Positions 1 to 5,678 of a DNA stretch of 14,902 nucleotides are shown one piece after another. The notes below the pieces were generated by a model. The model had not been told where the DNA came from and did not search any database. It saw only the letters and a program-made list of their open reading frames with translations. The stretch is from Zymomonas sp. (GTDB lineage: Bacteria > Pseudomonadota > Alphaproteobacteria > Sphingomonadales > Sphingomonadaceae): the NCBI RefSeq assembly GCF_020216885.1, contig NZ_JAIWON010000113.1, positions 1 through 14,902 on the forward strand, read 5' to 3'. The stretch's first letter is position 1, and every line of letters begins with the position of its first letter. The translations under genes were made by a program, and so were the position numbers.

Positions 1-301
1 CATGCACCCCGTTGGCGGTGGCGTTCTTTTCAAACCCCAGCAGATATGCATCTAGCCGAGACAATGTATGGCTTTTGATATCGGATGCCAGTTGTCGTAA
101 TCCTTCCCATTCTTCGATGGAGTGCATCGCGCGGTCGCGTCTTTTCCGCAATTCCCATAATCTTTTGTCATGGGATTTTTCATGGCGGGCGGCGGCAATG
201 AAGCGGTTGGCGGCTTCTGATTGATCGACCGGATGGTTGCCTTTGATAATAGCACCGCGTGGCTGCGCTTCTGTCAAAGCGTCTTGGTCGGGTTTTTCCA
301 T
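1..301 (-). CDS. lutB: Lactate utilization iron-sulfur protein LutB, N-terminal part (runs off the left edge)
   Basis: The first 100 codons of LutB (YkgF family) are present and the rest lies outside the window. In characterised lutABC operons LutB is the subunit with the ferredoxin-type iron-sulfur clusters that oxidises L-lactate together with LutA and LutC. What I can read is an N-terminal segment rich in Arg, Lys and Glu, followed by LLGFEKNATANGVH near residues 86-99, which matches the conserved LutB stretch around FExNAxxNG. The 4Fe-4S motifs of the family would come later. The start ATG (301-299) shares one base with the lutA stop (TAATG), so the two genes are almost certainly translationally coupled. 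Family assignment is good; the lactate substrate is inferred from the family. Confidence 0.82.
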   Translation of the reverse strand, partial: MEKPDQDALTEAQPRGAIIKGNHPVDQSEAANRFIAAARHEKSHDKRLWELRKRRDRAMHSIEEWEGLRQLASDIKSHTLSRLDAYLLGFEKNATANGVH

Positions 302-1044
302 TATTCACGCGCTCCGTTCAAGATTTGGGCAATATGAATATATTTTAAGGGGAGTCCCAAGCGTTCAGCGCAGCCCTGTTGGTGCATCATACAAGAGCTG
401 TCGGAAGAGGTGACATATTCCGCGCCAGAGCGATATTGATCTTGCACCTTGTCGTAGCCCATGGCGGTGGAGACGCCTTCTTCAAAGACAGAAAAAGTAC
501 CACCAAAGCCGCAACATTCGTCAGGCCGTTCCAATTCAGCAAAGGTCAGGCCTTTGACCTTTTCCAGAAGCGATTTCGGCTTTGAAAAGAAAGGCTGTCG
601 CAATTCCGACATACTGGCGATATTCAGACCGCGAAGGGCATTACAATTATTATGCAAAGCCACTTTGTGAGGAAATTCCGCCCAAGGAAAGGCTTCGACT
701 TTCAGAATATCATGGAGAAATTCAACCAGTTCAAAGCTGCGGCGGCGGACTTCTTTTACTTCATCACTTTGTTCGACCGCATCCATATTGGCGCGGACAT
801 GATGGGTACAGCTTCCCGAAGGGCTGACAATATAATCATAACCAGAAAAATTACGGACGAAATTAGCTTCCGTTGCAGCTGATTCTTCGTGGCAGCCGGA
901 ATTCGTCATGGGTTGGCCGCAACAAGTCTGTTCCGGCGGATATTCAACCTCTACCCCTAGCTTTTCCAGCAATTCGAGGGTTGCGATGCCTACTTCTGGA
1001 TGAAATTCGTCCACATAACAGGGAATAAACAAAGCTACCCGCAT
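301..1044 (-). CDS. lutA: Lactate utilization protein LutA (YkgE type), CCG-domain Fe-S/heterodisulfide-reductase-like subunit
   Basis: This 247-residue protein has the usual LutA length and two cysteine-rich CCG domains. The first has Cys9, Cys41-Cys42-Gly43 and Cys79; the second has Cys134, Cys177-Cys178-Gly179 and Cys218. This C-x31-CCG-x35-C pattern is the signature of HdrB/GlpC/LutA-type subunits that bind a non-cubane Fe-S cluster. No signal peptide or membrane segment is seen, so it should be cytoplasmic. It is the first gene of an operon with lutB, overlapping by one base, and lutC would be expected beyond the left edge. In Bacillus the complex oxidises L-lactate to pyruvate; that role here is inferred. 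Upstream, a weak GGAA precedes the ATG, a TATAAA-like -10 lies at 1084-1089, and a palindrome at 1102-1116 falls over the -35 position. Confidence 0.88.
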   Translation of the reverse strand: MRVALFIPCYVDEFHPEVGIATLELLEKLGVEVEYPPEQTCCGQPMTNSGCHEESAATEANFVRNFSGYDYIVSPSGSCTHHVRANMDAVEQSDEVKEVRRRSFELVEFLHDILKVEAFPWAEFPHKVALHNNCNALRGLNIASMSELRQPFFSKPKSLLEKVKGLTFAELERPDECCGFGGTFSVFEEGVSTAMGYDKVQDQYRSGAEYVTSSDSSCMMHQQGCAERLGLPLKYIHIAQILNGARE

Positions 1045-1101
1045 AATATTATTCCAAAATAATTCTTGAGAGAATCGATGATTTTTATATTTCCAAAAGG
1101 A

Positions 1102-1116
1102 TAGTCTTAAAGACTA
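1102..1116. promoter_or_regulatory. Palindrome upstream of lutA (candidate operator)
   Basis: TAGTCTT-A-AAGACTA is a perfect dyad with 7-bp arms, 58-72 bp upstream of the lutA ATG. On the minus strand a TATAAA sits at 1089-1084, so the palindrome covers where the -35 would be, a common place for a repressor. lut/lld operons are often controlled by GntR-family repressors that bind short dyads with inner GTC/GAC-like halves, and the site is compatible with that. No regulator gene is in the window, so the link is inference. Confidence 0.35.
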
Positions 1117-1259
1117 ATTTTTTCTATTATGAGATTTGATCAATATAATCATTTAAGAAATGGTAATATTATAGAAAAAAGAATGATATTATTTCGTCTA
1201 TTGGTAATATTGATTGATAACAAATAGTTATAAAGTCTGATATGTTATCTTTGATGTCC

Positions 1260-1288
1260 TTTATAATGATAAAGATTTTCATTATAAA
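1260..1288. promoter_or_regulatory. 29-bp inverted repeat with Fur-box similarity
   Basis: The sequence has perfect 10-bp arms, TTTATAATGA and TCATTATAAA, around a 9-bp spacer. Compared base by base with the classical 19-bp Fur box (GATAATGATAATCATTATC), positions 1262-1280 agree at 15 of 19. A perfect TATAAT -10 hexamer (1262-1267) lies inside it, so a bound regulator would block a rightward promoter, although I see no good -35. It sits in the lutA/Sel1 divergent spacer, 15 bp before a small ORF or possible small RNA. AT-rich surroundings raise the chance of a fortuitous match. Confidence 0.4.
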
Positions 1289-1302
1289 TATTGTTCGTTT
1301 TT

Positions 1303-1458
1303 ATGCCTATTATCAATGATAGTGAAGTCAAAGAGTCCCTGTGGAGAATAGGCCTTGGTGATGAAGCCTTATCTCTTCCTTTCCATACAGCTTTTAAAGC
1401 AAAAAAGAGGGTTATTTTTAGGTCATTCGAGCCTGTGTGGTTTTTTGATAAAGGTTAG
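1303..1458 (+). CDS. Candidate small ORF (51 aa), uncertain; may instead be a small RNA
   Basis: An open frame MPIINDSEVKESLW... ends at TAG 1456-1458, and I do not recognise it. It lies in a stretch near 1330-1440 that is clearly richer in G and C than the surrounding spacer, which suggests a gene of some kind. For coding: charged and aromatic residues are mixed in a protein-like way. Against coding: there is no Shine-Dalgarno before the ATG, and AGG, AGA and ATA codons occur, which its neighbours mostly avoid. A stem-loop with a T6 run ends at 1446, inside the frame, which fits a non-coding transcript better. No signal peptide, cysteine motif or membrane segment is present. Confidence 0.22.
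   Translation: MPIINDSEVKESLWRIGLGDEALSLPFHTAFKAKKRVIFRSFEPVWFFDKG
1383..1446 (+). terminator. Possible rho-independent terminator of a short transcript
   Basis: CCATACAG (1383-1390) can pair with CTGTGTGG (1433-1440) with one U-G pair, and six T follow at once (1441-1446). The roughly 42-nt loop can fold further: GCTTTTAAAGC at 1390-1400 and an AGG...CCT stem around 1420-1434. It is unusual because the loop is large and the stem only 8 bp. If real it would end an RNA starting near the Fur-like repeat, about 150-180 nt long. Confidence 0.3.
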
Positions 1459-1586
1459 ATTCGTTACCTAAAATACTTTAAAAATTATTTTGATTTAATT
1501 TTTTGTAACCAAATTTTGGATAAAAATTGTTGAAATTTTAGAAATAGAAAAGATATGAAGATTTTCTTCTAAATGAGGAGGTATCT

Positions 1587-2534
1587 ATGAAGAAAATTTT
1601 ATATTTTTCTACTGTTTTTTTCCCTTTTATTTTGAGTGCAGCGCAAGCGCAGCCTGCCGCACAAGTCAAAACGCAGCCGATAACCGTCAGAATGCAGAGC
1701 GACTATACGCCTGCTTTGCAAAAATTGGCGGATCAAGGCAATGCTGATGCCGAGGCAAAAGTGGGTTTCGGCTATTTTAGAGGCAAAACTTTGCCCCGTG
1801 ATTATGCCAAAGGTATTTTTTGGCTACAAAAGGCCGCTGACCAAGGGCATTCTGATGCTGAAACCCTTTTAGGCAATGCCTATCAGCAAGGCGTGGGTCT
1901 GCCGAAAAATCAGGAAAAGGCGATTTTCTGGTATCAAAAAGCCGCCGATCAGGGGAATTTGGATGCCCAAACCTTATTAGGTGCAGCCTATCATATGGGG
2001 CAGGGCGTTCCCAAAAATGACCAAAAGGCTATTTTTTGGCTGCAAAAAGCCGCCGATCAGGCTTTCCCTCAAGCTCAAAATTTCTTGGGTGAAGTCTATG
2101 AAACGGGTGATCCTGCGGTCAGAAATATTGAAAAAGCCATTTCTTGGTATCAGAAGGCTGCCGAAGGAAATTCAGTCACGGCGCAAGCCCATTTTGGTAT
2201 GGCCTATCATGAAGGCACAAAACTGCCGAAAAATTATGAGAAATCAACTTTTTGGTTTAAAAAAGCCGCTCTTCAAGGGGATGATCAGGGGCAGTTCTTT
2301 TATGGCTTAGCATGCTTAAAAGGCGAAGGCGTTGCCAAAAATCCGAAAGAGGCTGTCTCTTGGTTCCAAAAGGCGGCCGATCAAGGTAATCTCCAAGCGA
2401 CCACCCGTTTAGGCTTGGCTTATGCCAGTGGAGAGGGTGTGCCTGCCAGCAAAGAAAAAGCAGTTTTTTGGCTGAAAAAAGCCGCGGGACAGGGTGACCC
2501 TAATGCCCAGAGAATATTATCAATGATGCGTTGA
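1587..2534 (+). CDS. Exported Sel1-like repeat protein, 7 repeats
   Basis: This 315-residue protein has a clear signal peptide (MKKI, a hydrophobic run, then AQA-QP at about residue 22), so it should be periplasmic or secreted. After a 25-residue linker come seven 36-residue Sel1-like repeats with the pattern xxAxxxLGxxYxxGxGVPKNxEKAxxWxQKAADQGN, from about residue 52 to 303, plus a half repeat at the end. Sel1 repeats form alpha-helical solenoids that bind other proteins; no enzyme motif is seen and the partner is unknown. The start is fixed by a strong GAGGAGG at 1575-1581, 5 bp before the ATG. It appears to be a single-gene unit, and a short palindrome (CCAAA-T-TTTGG, 1509-1519) lies in its upstream region. 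A larger paralogue is encoded at 5679-7577. Confidence 0.9.
   Translation: MKKILYFSTVFFPFILSAAQAQPAAQVKTQPITVRMQSDYTPALQKLADQGNADAEAKVGFGYFRGKTLPRDYAKGIFWLQKAADQGHSDAETLLGNAYQQGVGLPKNQEKAIFWYQKAADQGNLDAQTLLGAAYHMGQGVPKNDQKAIFWLQKAADQAFPQAQNFLGEVYETGDPAVRNIEKAISWYQKAAEGNSVTAQAHFGMAYHEGTKLPKNYEKSTFWFKKAALQGDDQGQFFYGLACLKGEGVAKNPKEAVSWFQKAADQGNLQATTRLGLAYASGEGVPASKEKAVFWLKKAAGQGDPNAQRILSMMR
1935..2061 (+). repeat. Near-identical 108-bp tandem units within the Sel1 gene
   Basis: An exact 19-bp copy (starting CAAAAAGCCGCCGATCAGG) occurs at 1935-1953 and 2043-2061, one 36-codon repeat apart. Other units diverge more. DNA identity at a 108-bp period makes gain or loss of whole repeats by recombination or slippage possible without loss of frame. 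Confidence 0.7.
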
Positions 2535-2754
2535 TAGAATCTTTTAAAAAATAATCATTTTATGATTGGCAAATCTTGATGTGAATGATTATCAAAATTG
2601 GTTGGTAACACACTAATTTGTCGTCATCTGTCATTTGATTTCACCTCTGCGATAGCTTGTCATTTTAATCTTTTTTACGATGACGAAGATATCATCAGTT
2701 TTGTTGATTAAGTGTGCGGCATAGGGCTTTGTCATTTAATGAATCTGGTTGCCG

Positions 2755-2782
2755 ATCAGAAGAGGGCGTTGACCTTTCTGAT
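2755..2782 (+). other. Stem-loop in the purH leader
   Basis: ATCAGAAG (2755-2762) pairs with TTTCTGAT (2775-2782), extended by GG/CC across one bulged A, with a 7-nt loop (2766-2772). The 3' arm runs into ATTTTG, so it resembles a weak terminator or attenuator, though the stem is not GC-rich. It lies about 150 bp before the purH start. Confidence 0.4.
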
Positions 2783-2829
2783 TTTGTCCGAAAATTGGGG
2801 TTAGACAGATAGCTGTTCTGCTTAAATAA

Positions 2830-2899
2830 AGGTGATCCTAAGCATATATTTAGGAGAAGGCTCTGGAACCGGACCCGTAAATCACCTATGCCGCCCAGA
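2830..2899 (+). promoter_or_regulatory. Predicted junction/pseudoknot leader RNA of purH (candidate riboswitch or attenuator)
   Basis: An outer stem AGGTGAT (2830-2836) / ATCACCT (2881-2887) encloses a hairpin CCTAA/TTAGG (2837-2841, 2850-2854) and a G/C-rich element at 2859-2875 (GG, TCTGG, CCGGA, CC). The TCTGG at 2862-2866 can also pair with CCAGA at 2895-2899 outside the outer stem, which would make a pseudoknot. The element ends 20-30 nt before the purH Shine-Dalgarno. purH-type genes are often controlled by ZTP riboswitches, but I cannot fit the ZTP consensus. The structure is seen by hand-pairing only; the ligand is unknown. Confidence 0.4.
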
Positions 2900-2931
2900 T
2901 TAGTCGGAAAAACTGACAGGATAAGGCATCT

Positions 2932-4536
2932 ATGACCGATATAGCGATTAAAACCGCACTGCTTTCCGTTTCTGATAAAACGGGATTGGTCGAATTGGGG
3001 CAAGCTTTGGCTGCCCATGACATCAAATTGATTTCTACCGGAGGCACGGCTAAATTATTGCGCGATGCCGGTTTGGCTGTAACTGATATTAGCGATTTTA
3101 CCGGTTTTCCTGAAATGATGGATGGTCGGGTAAAAACGCTCCATCCCAAAGTGCATGGTGGCTTGCTCGCGGTCAGAAATAACCCTGAACATGTGGCGGC
3201 GATGAAGGCACATGATATCACGGCGATTGATCTGGTGGTGGTCAATCTTTATCCTTTCCGTGAAACCGTGGCTAAGGGCGCTGGTCGTCAGGAAGTTATC
3301 GAGAATATTGACATCGGTGGCCCCTCTATGGTGCGTTCGGCGGCCAAAAATCACGATCATGTAACGATTGTGACCGACCCGAAAGATTATCCGAGTTTGA
3401 TTGCCGAATTAGCGGATAAGGGGGGTGCTACAACCTTGGACAGCCGGAGACGCTTTGCGGCTAAGGCCTATGCCGCAACCGCGCAATATGATGCCGCTAT
3501 TTCGGCATGGTTTGCGGCTGATTTAAAAGAAGATTTGCCGGAATTGCTGACCGTCCCGCTGAAAAAAGCCTCGGCTTTGCGTTATGGTGAAAATCCGCAT
3601 CAGAAAGCCGCGCTTTATATCCCAACTTTACCGAATTTGCCAGAATGGCCGATTGTGAACGGGATTGCACAGGCTGAACAGATTCAGGGTAAAGCACTGA
3701 GCTATAACAATTATGGCGACGCGGATGCGGCTTTGGATTTGATTAGTGAATTTCGTGATGCTGCCCCGACAGTCGTTATCCTGAAACACGCTAATCCCTG
3801 TGGTGTCGCCTCCGGTGACAGTTTGATTGAAGCCTATAAAGCGGCCTTGGCTTGCGATAGCGTTTCTGCTTTCGGAGGCATTATCGCTGTCAATCGTCCG
3901 CTGGATGGGGCTACCGCCGAAGCGATTACCTCGATCTTTACCGAAGTCGTGGTTGCGCCTGCCGCCGATGAGGCTGCCAAAGCGATTTTTGCCAAAAAGA
4001 AAAATCTGCGCCTGTTGATTACGGGGGCTTTGCCTGCCCCGAAACGGAATGGCCTTAACCTTCGTTCGATTGCGGGCGGTATTTTGCTCCAGTCGCGTGA
4101 TGGCAGCTTGCTGGATGAACAGGCCTTGCAGGTGGTTACTGAAGTTAAGCCCAGCGAACAGCAGATGAAAGATGCTCTGTTTGCTTGGACGGTCGCCAAG
4201 CATGTCAAATCCAATGCCATTGTTTATGCCCGTGACAATGCAACGGTTGGCATCGGAGCCGGTCAGATGAACCGTTTAGAATCAGCCCGTATCGCGGCAT
4301 GGAAAGCCGAAGATGCCGCGAAAAGAGCCGGTTGGCCGGAAAGCCGCACCCGTGGTTCTGCTGTGGCTTCGGATGCCTTTTTCCCCTTTGCTGATGGTTT
4401 GGTAACGGCGACTGAAGCCGGAGCGACCACCGTTATTCAGCCTGGGGGTTCTATTCGCGATCAGGAAGTGATTGACGCTGCCAATAAGGCCGGTATCGCG
4501 ATGATCTTTACCGGAACCCGTCATTTCCGGCATTAA
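2932..4536 (+). CDS. purH: Bifunctional AICAR transformylase / IMP cyclohydrolase
   Basis: PurH catalyses the last two steps of de novo IMP synthesis: formyl transfer from 10-formyl-THF to AICAR, then cyclisation of FAICAR to IMP, in the cytosol. The 534 residues are normal for the family. The N-terminal MGS-like cyclohydrolase domain (about 1-200) shows [33 protein letters not shown] (68-77) and [20 protein letters not shown]. The C-terminal transformylase domain (about 210-534) shows [24 protein letters not shown] and the catalytic Lys285-His286 in LKHANPCG, then [28 protein letters not shown] and the usual TGTRHFRH end. An AAGG lies 5 bp before the ATG. It appears monocistronic, with a structured leader before it and a strong terminator after it. 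Confidence 0.98.
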   Translation: MTDIAIKTALLSVSDKTGLVELGQALAAHDIKLISTGGTAKLLRDAGLAVTDISDFTGFPEMMDGRVKTLHPKVHGGLLAVRNNPEHVAAMKAHDITAIDLVVVNLYPFRETVAKGAGRQEVIENIDIGGPSMVRSAAKNHDHVTIVTDPKDYPSLIAELADKGGATTLDSRRRFAAKAYAATAQYDAAISAWFAADLKEDLPELLTVPLKKASALRYGENPHQKAALYIPTLPNLPEWPIVNGIAQAEQIQGKALSYNNYGDADAALDLISEFRDAAPTVVILKHANPCGVASGDSLIEAYKAALACDSVSAFGGIIAVNRPLDGATAEAITSIFTEVVVAPAADEAAKAIFAKKKNLRLLITGALPAPKRNGLNLRSIAGGILLQSRDGSLLDEQALQVVTEVKPSEQQMKDALFAWTVAKHVKSNAIVYARDNATVGIGAGQMNRLESARIAAWKAEDAAKRAGWPESRTRGSAVASDAFFPFADGLVTATEAGATTVIQPGGSIRDQEVIDAANKAGIAMIFTGTRHFRH

Positions 4537-4590
4537 AAACAGGGAAGGGGCGGGGTGGTTTATCCGGCCTGCCTATGCCTGATTTATGGG

Positions 4591-4628
4591 GGCGTGCTTG
4601 AGGAGTCTTCTTTGAGCGCGCCTTTTTT
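4591..4628 (+). terminator. Strong intrinsic terminator of purH
   Basis: GGCGTGCT (4591-4598) pairs with AGCGCGCC (4615-4622) along all 8 positions with one U-G pair, the loop is 16 nt, and TTTTTT (4623-4628) follows directly. It lies 55 bp after the purH stop and separates purH from mrr. Confidence 0.9.
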
Positions 4629-4647
4629 GAAAGTGAAGAGGGGCTTT

Positions 4648-4703
4648 CCTATCTGTTATTCTATCGCAGGATAGGCGAGTATTGGCCTTTCTTTTGGTAT
4701 AAA
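4648..4703 (+). promoter_or_regulatory. Candidate extended -10 promoter of mrr with upstream inverted repeat
   Basis: TGGTATAAA at 4695-4703 fits an extended -10 (TGnTATAAA), with transcription expected near 4710, giving a leader of about 16 nt before mrr. Just upstream, CCTATC (4648-4653) and GATAGG (4670-4675) form an inverted repeat. The right arm can instead pair with CTATC at 4661-4665. No good -35 is seen. Regulation through the repeat is inference. Confidence 0.4.
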
Positions 4704-4725
4704 ATTCTTCATAAAAGGCCTGATA

Positions 4726-5649
4726 ATGGCGGTTCCTAGTTTTTCCGAATTGATGTTGCCTGTCTTGCGCTTTGCTGCAAGCGGCAAAAAGCGGATGGCC
4801 GAAACCGAAATGGCGATTGCGAATGAATTGGGGTTATCCGCTGAAGATCGGGAAGCGATGTTGCCGAGTGGTCGGGAGAGATTGCTTTATAACCGCGTGA
4901 GTTGGGCGAAAACCTATTTGGCGCAGGCGGGATTGCTGGATATTCCAGCAAGAGGGCAATTCATGATCAGTAAAGAGGGGAAGGCGCTTTTACGGCGCAA
5001 CCCGCCTGAAATTACAGTAGCGACCTTAAAGCAATATCCGTCTTTTATCGACTATTGTAACCGTAGCTATAAATCTAATCCGCGTGAAAATTCTGGTCAG
5101 ATTGTGGTGCAAGATCCTGTCACCGGAACACCGGAGGAGCGGATTGATGCTGCTCATGAAGAGTTACAAAATGAATTACGCACCGATATTTTGAATCAGA
5201 TTGCCGAGAAAAATCCGAGTTTCTTTGAACAGCTGATCGTCGATCTGATGGTGGCTATGGGCTATGGCGGCAATCATGAGGATGCAGCTCGTCGGATAGG
5301 CGGAACGGGTGACGGCGGTGTCGATGGTGTTATTAATGAAGATCGTTTGGGCATTGATTGTATCTATGTGCAGGCCAAACGTTATGCTTCCCATGTCAGT
5401 GTCGGGCGGCCGGAAATACAGGCCTTTGTGGGTAGTTTAGTCGGACATCGCGCAACAAAAGGGGTCTTTGTGACGACCTCTTCCTTTAGCGCCCCCGCTT
5501 TGGAATATGTCGAGCATTTGCCGCAACGGGTCATTCTGATCAATGGTGAAAAGCTCGCAAATTTAATGATTGAACATAATGTCGGTGTCAGAACCAGTCG
5601 CAGAATAGAAATTAAACGGGTTGATCTGGATTTCTTTAACCCCGAATAG
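4726..5649 (+). CDS. mrr: Mrr-type type IV restriction endonuclease (modified-DNA-dependent)
   Basis: This 307-residue protein is the length of E. coli Mrr (304) and similar along its whole length from memory. Residues 1-95 form the winged-helix Mrr_N domain (VPSFSELMLPVLRFAASG; NRVSWAKTYLAQAGLL). Residues 165-290 form the PD-(D/E)xK nuclease domain: FFEQLIVDLMVAMGYGG with a Glu at 168, GGTGDGGVDGVI with the catalytic Asp200, and Gln216-Ala-Lys218 in YVQAKR. It is therefore expected to be active and to cut DNA carrying foreign adenine or cytosine methylation. No methylase or specificity subunit lies next to it, as usual for type IV enzymes. AAAGG lies 7 bp before the ATG. It converges with the Sel1 gene downstream, 29 bp away. 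Confidence 0.95.
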   Translation: MAVPSFSELMLPVLRFAASGKKRMAETEMAIANELGLSAEDREAMLPSGRERLLYNRVSWAKTYLAQAGLLDIPARGQFMISKEGKALLRRNPPEITVATLKQYPSFIDYCNRSYKSNPRENSGQIVVQDPVTGTPEERIDAAHEELQNELRTDILNQIAEKNPSFFEQLIVDLMVAMGYGGNHEDAARRIGGTGDGGVDGVINEDRLGIDCIYVQAKRYASHVSVGRPEIQAFVGSLVGHRATKGVFVTTSSFSAPALEYVEHLPQRVILINGEKLANLMIEHNVGVRTSRRIEIKRVDLDFFNPE

Positions 5650-5678
5650 GCTTTTTGAAGAAACCATTTCCTATATTG

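Larger units (their letters stand above)
2535..2931 (+). other. Spacer and leader region before purH
   Basis: These 397 bp hold no convincing gene. The first half is AT-rich with three copies of TGTCATTT (2629, 2658 and 2730) and a weak dyad, GATGA/TCATC, at 2679-2696. A weak Fur-like match (13 of 19) spans roughly 2574-2597. The last 180 bp become G/C-richer and contain the stem-loops listed separately. No promoter with both hexamers in good form could be assigned. Confidence 0.5.

Noticed and set aside
2574..2597. Second Fur-like site after the first Sel1 gene
   Set aside because: Only about 13 of 19 matches in AT-rich DNA, no symmetry of the arms and no promoter beside it.
2830..2931. ZTP (pfl) riboswitch before purH
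   Set aside because: Gene context fits, and a GCCGCC run is present, but the conserved 5' core and the 3' CCGCCUGGGC hairpin as I recall them are not found. Kept as an unclassified structured leader.
3628..4220. Long minus-strand open frames inside purH
   Set aside because: They are antisense shadows of a highly conserved gene; their translations look random and have no domain.
4726..5649. Mrr as part of a larger defence island
   Set aside because: Neighbours are purH and a Sel1 gene; no methylase, helicase, toxin or integrase gene is seen around it.
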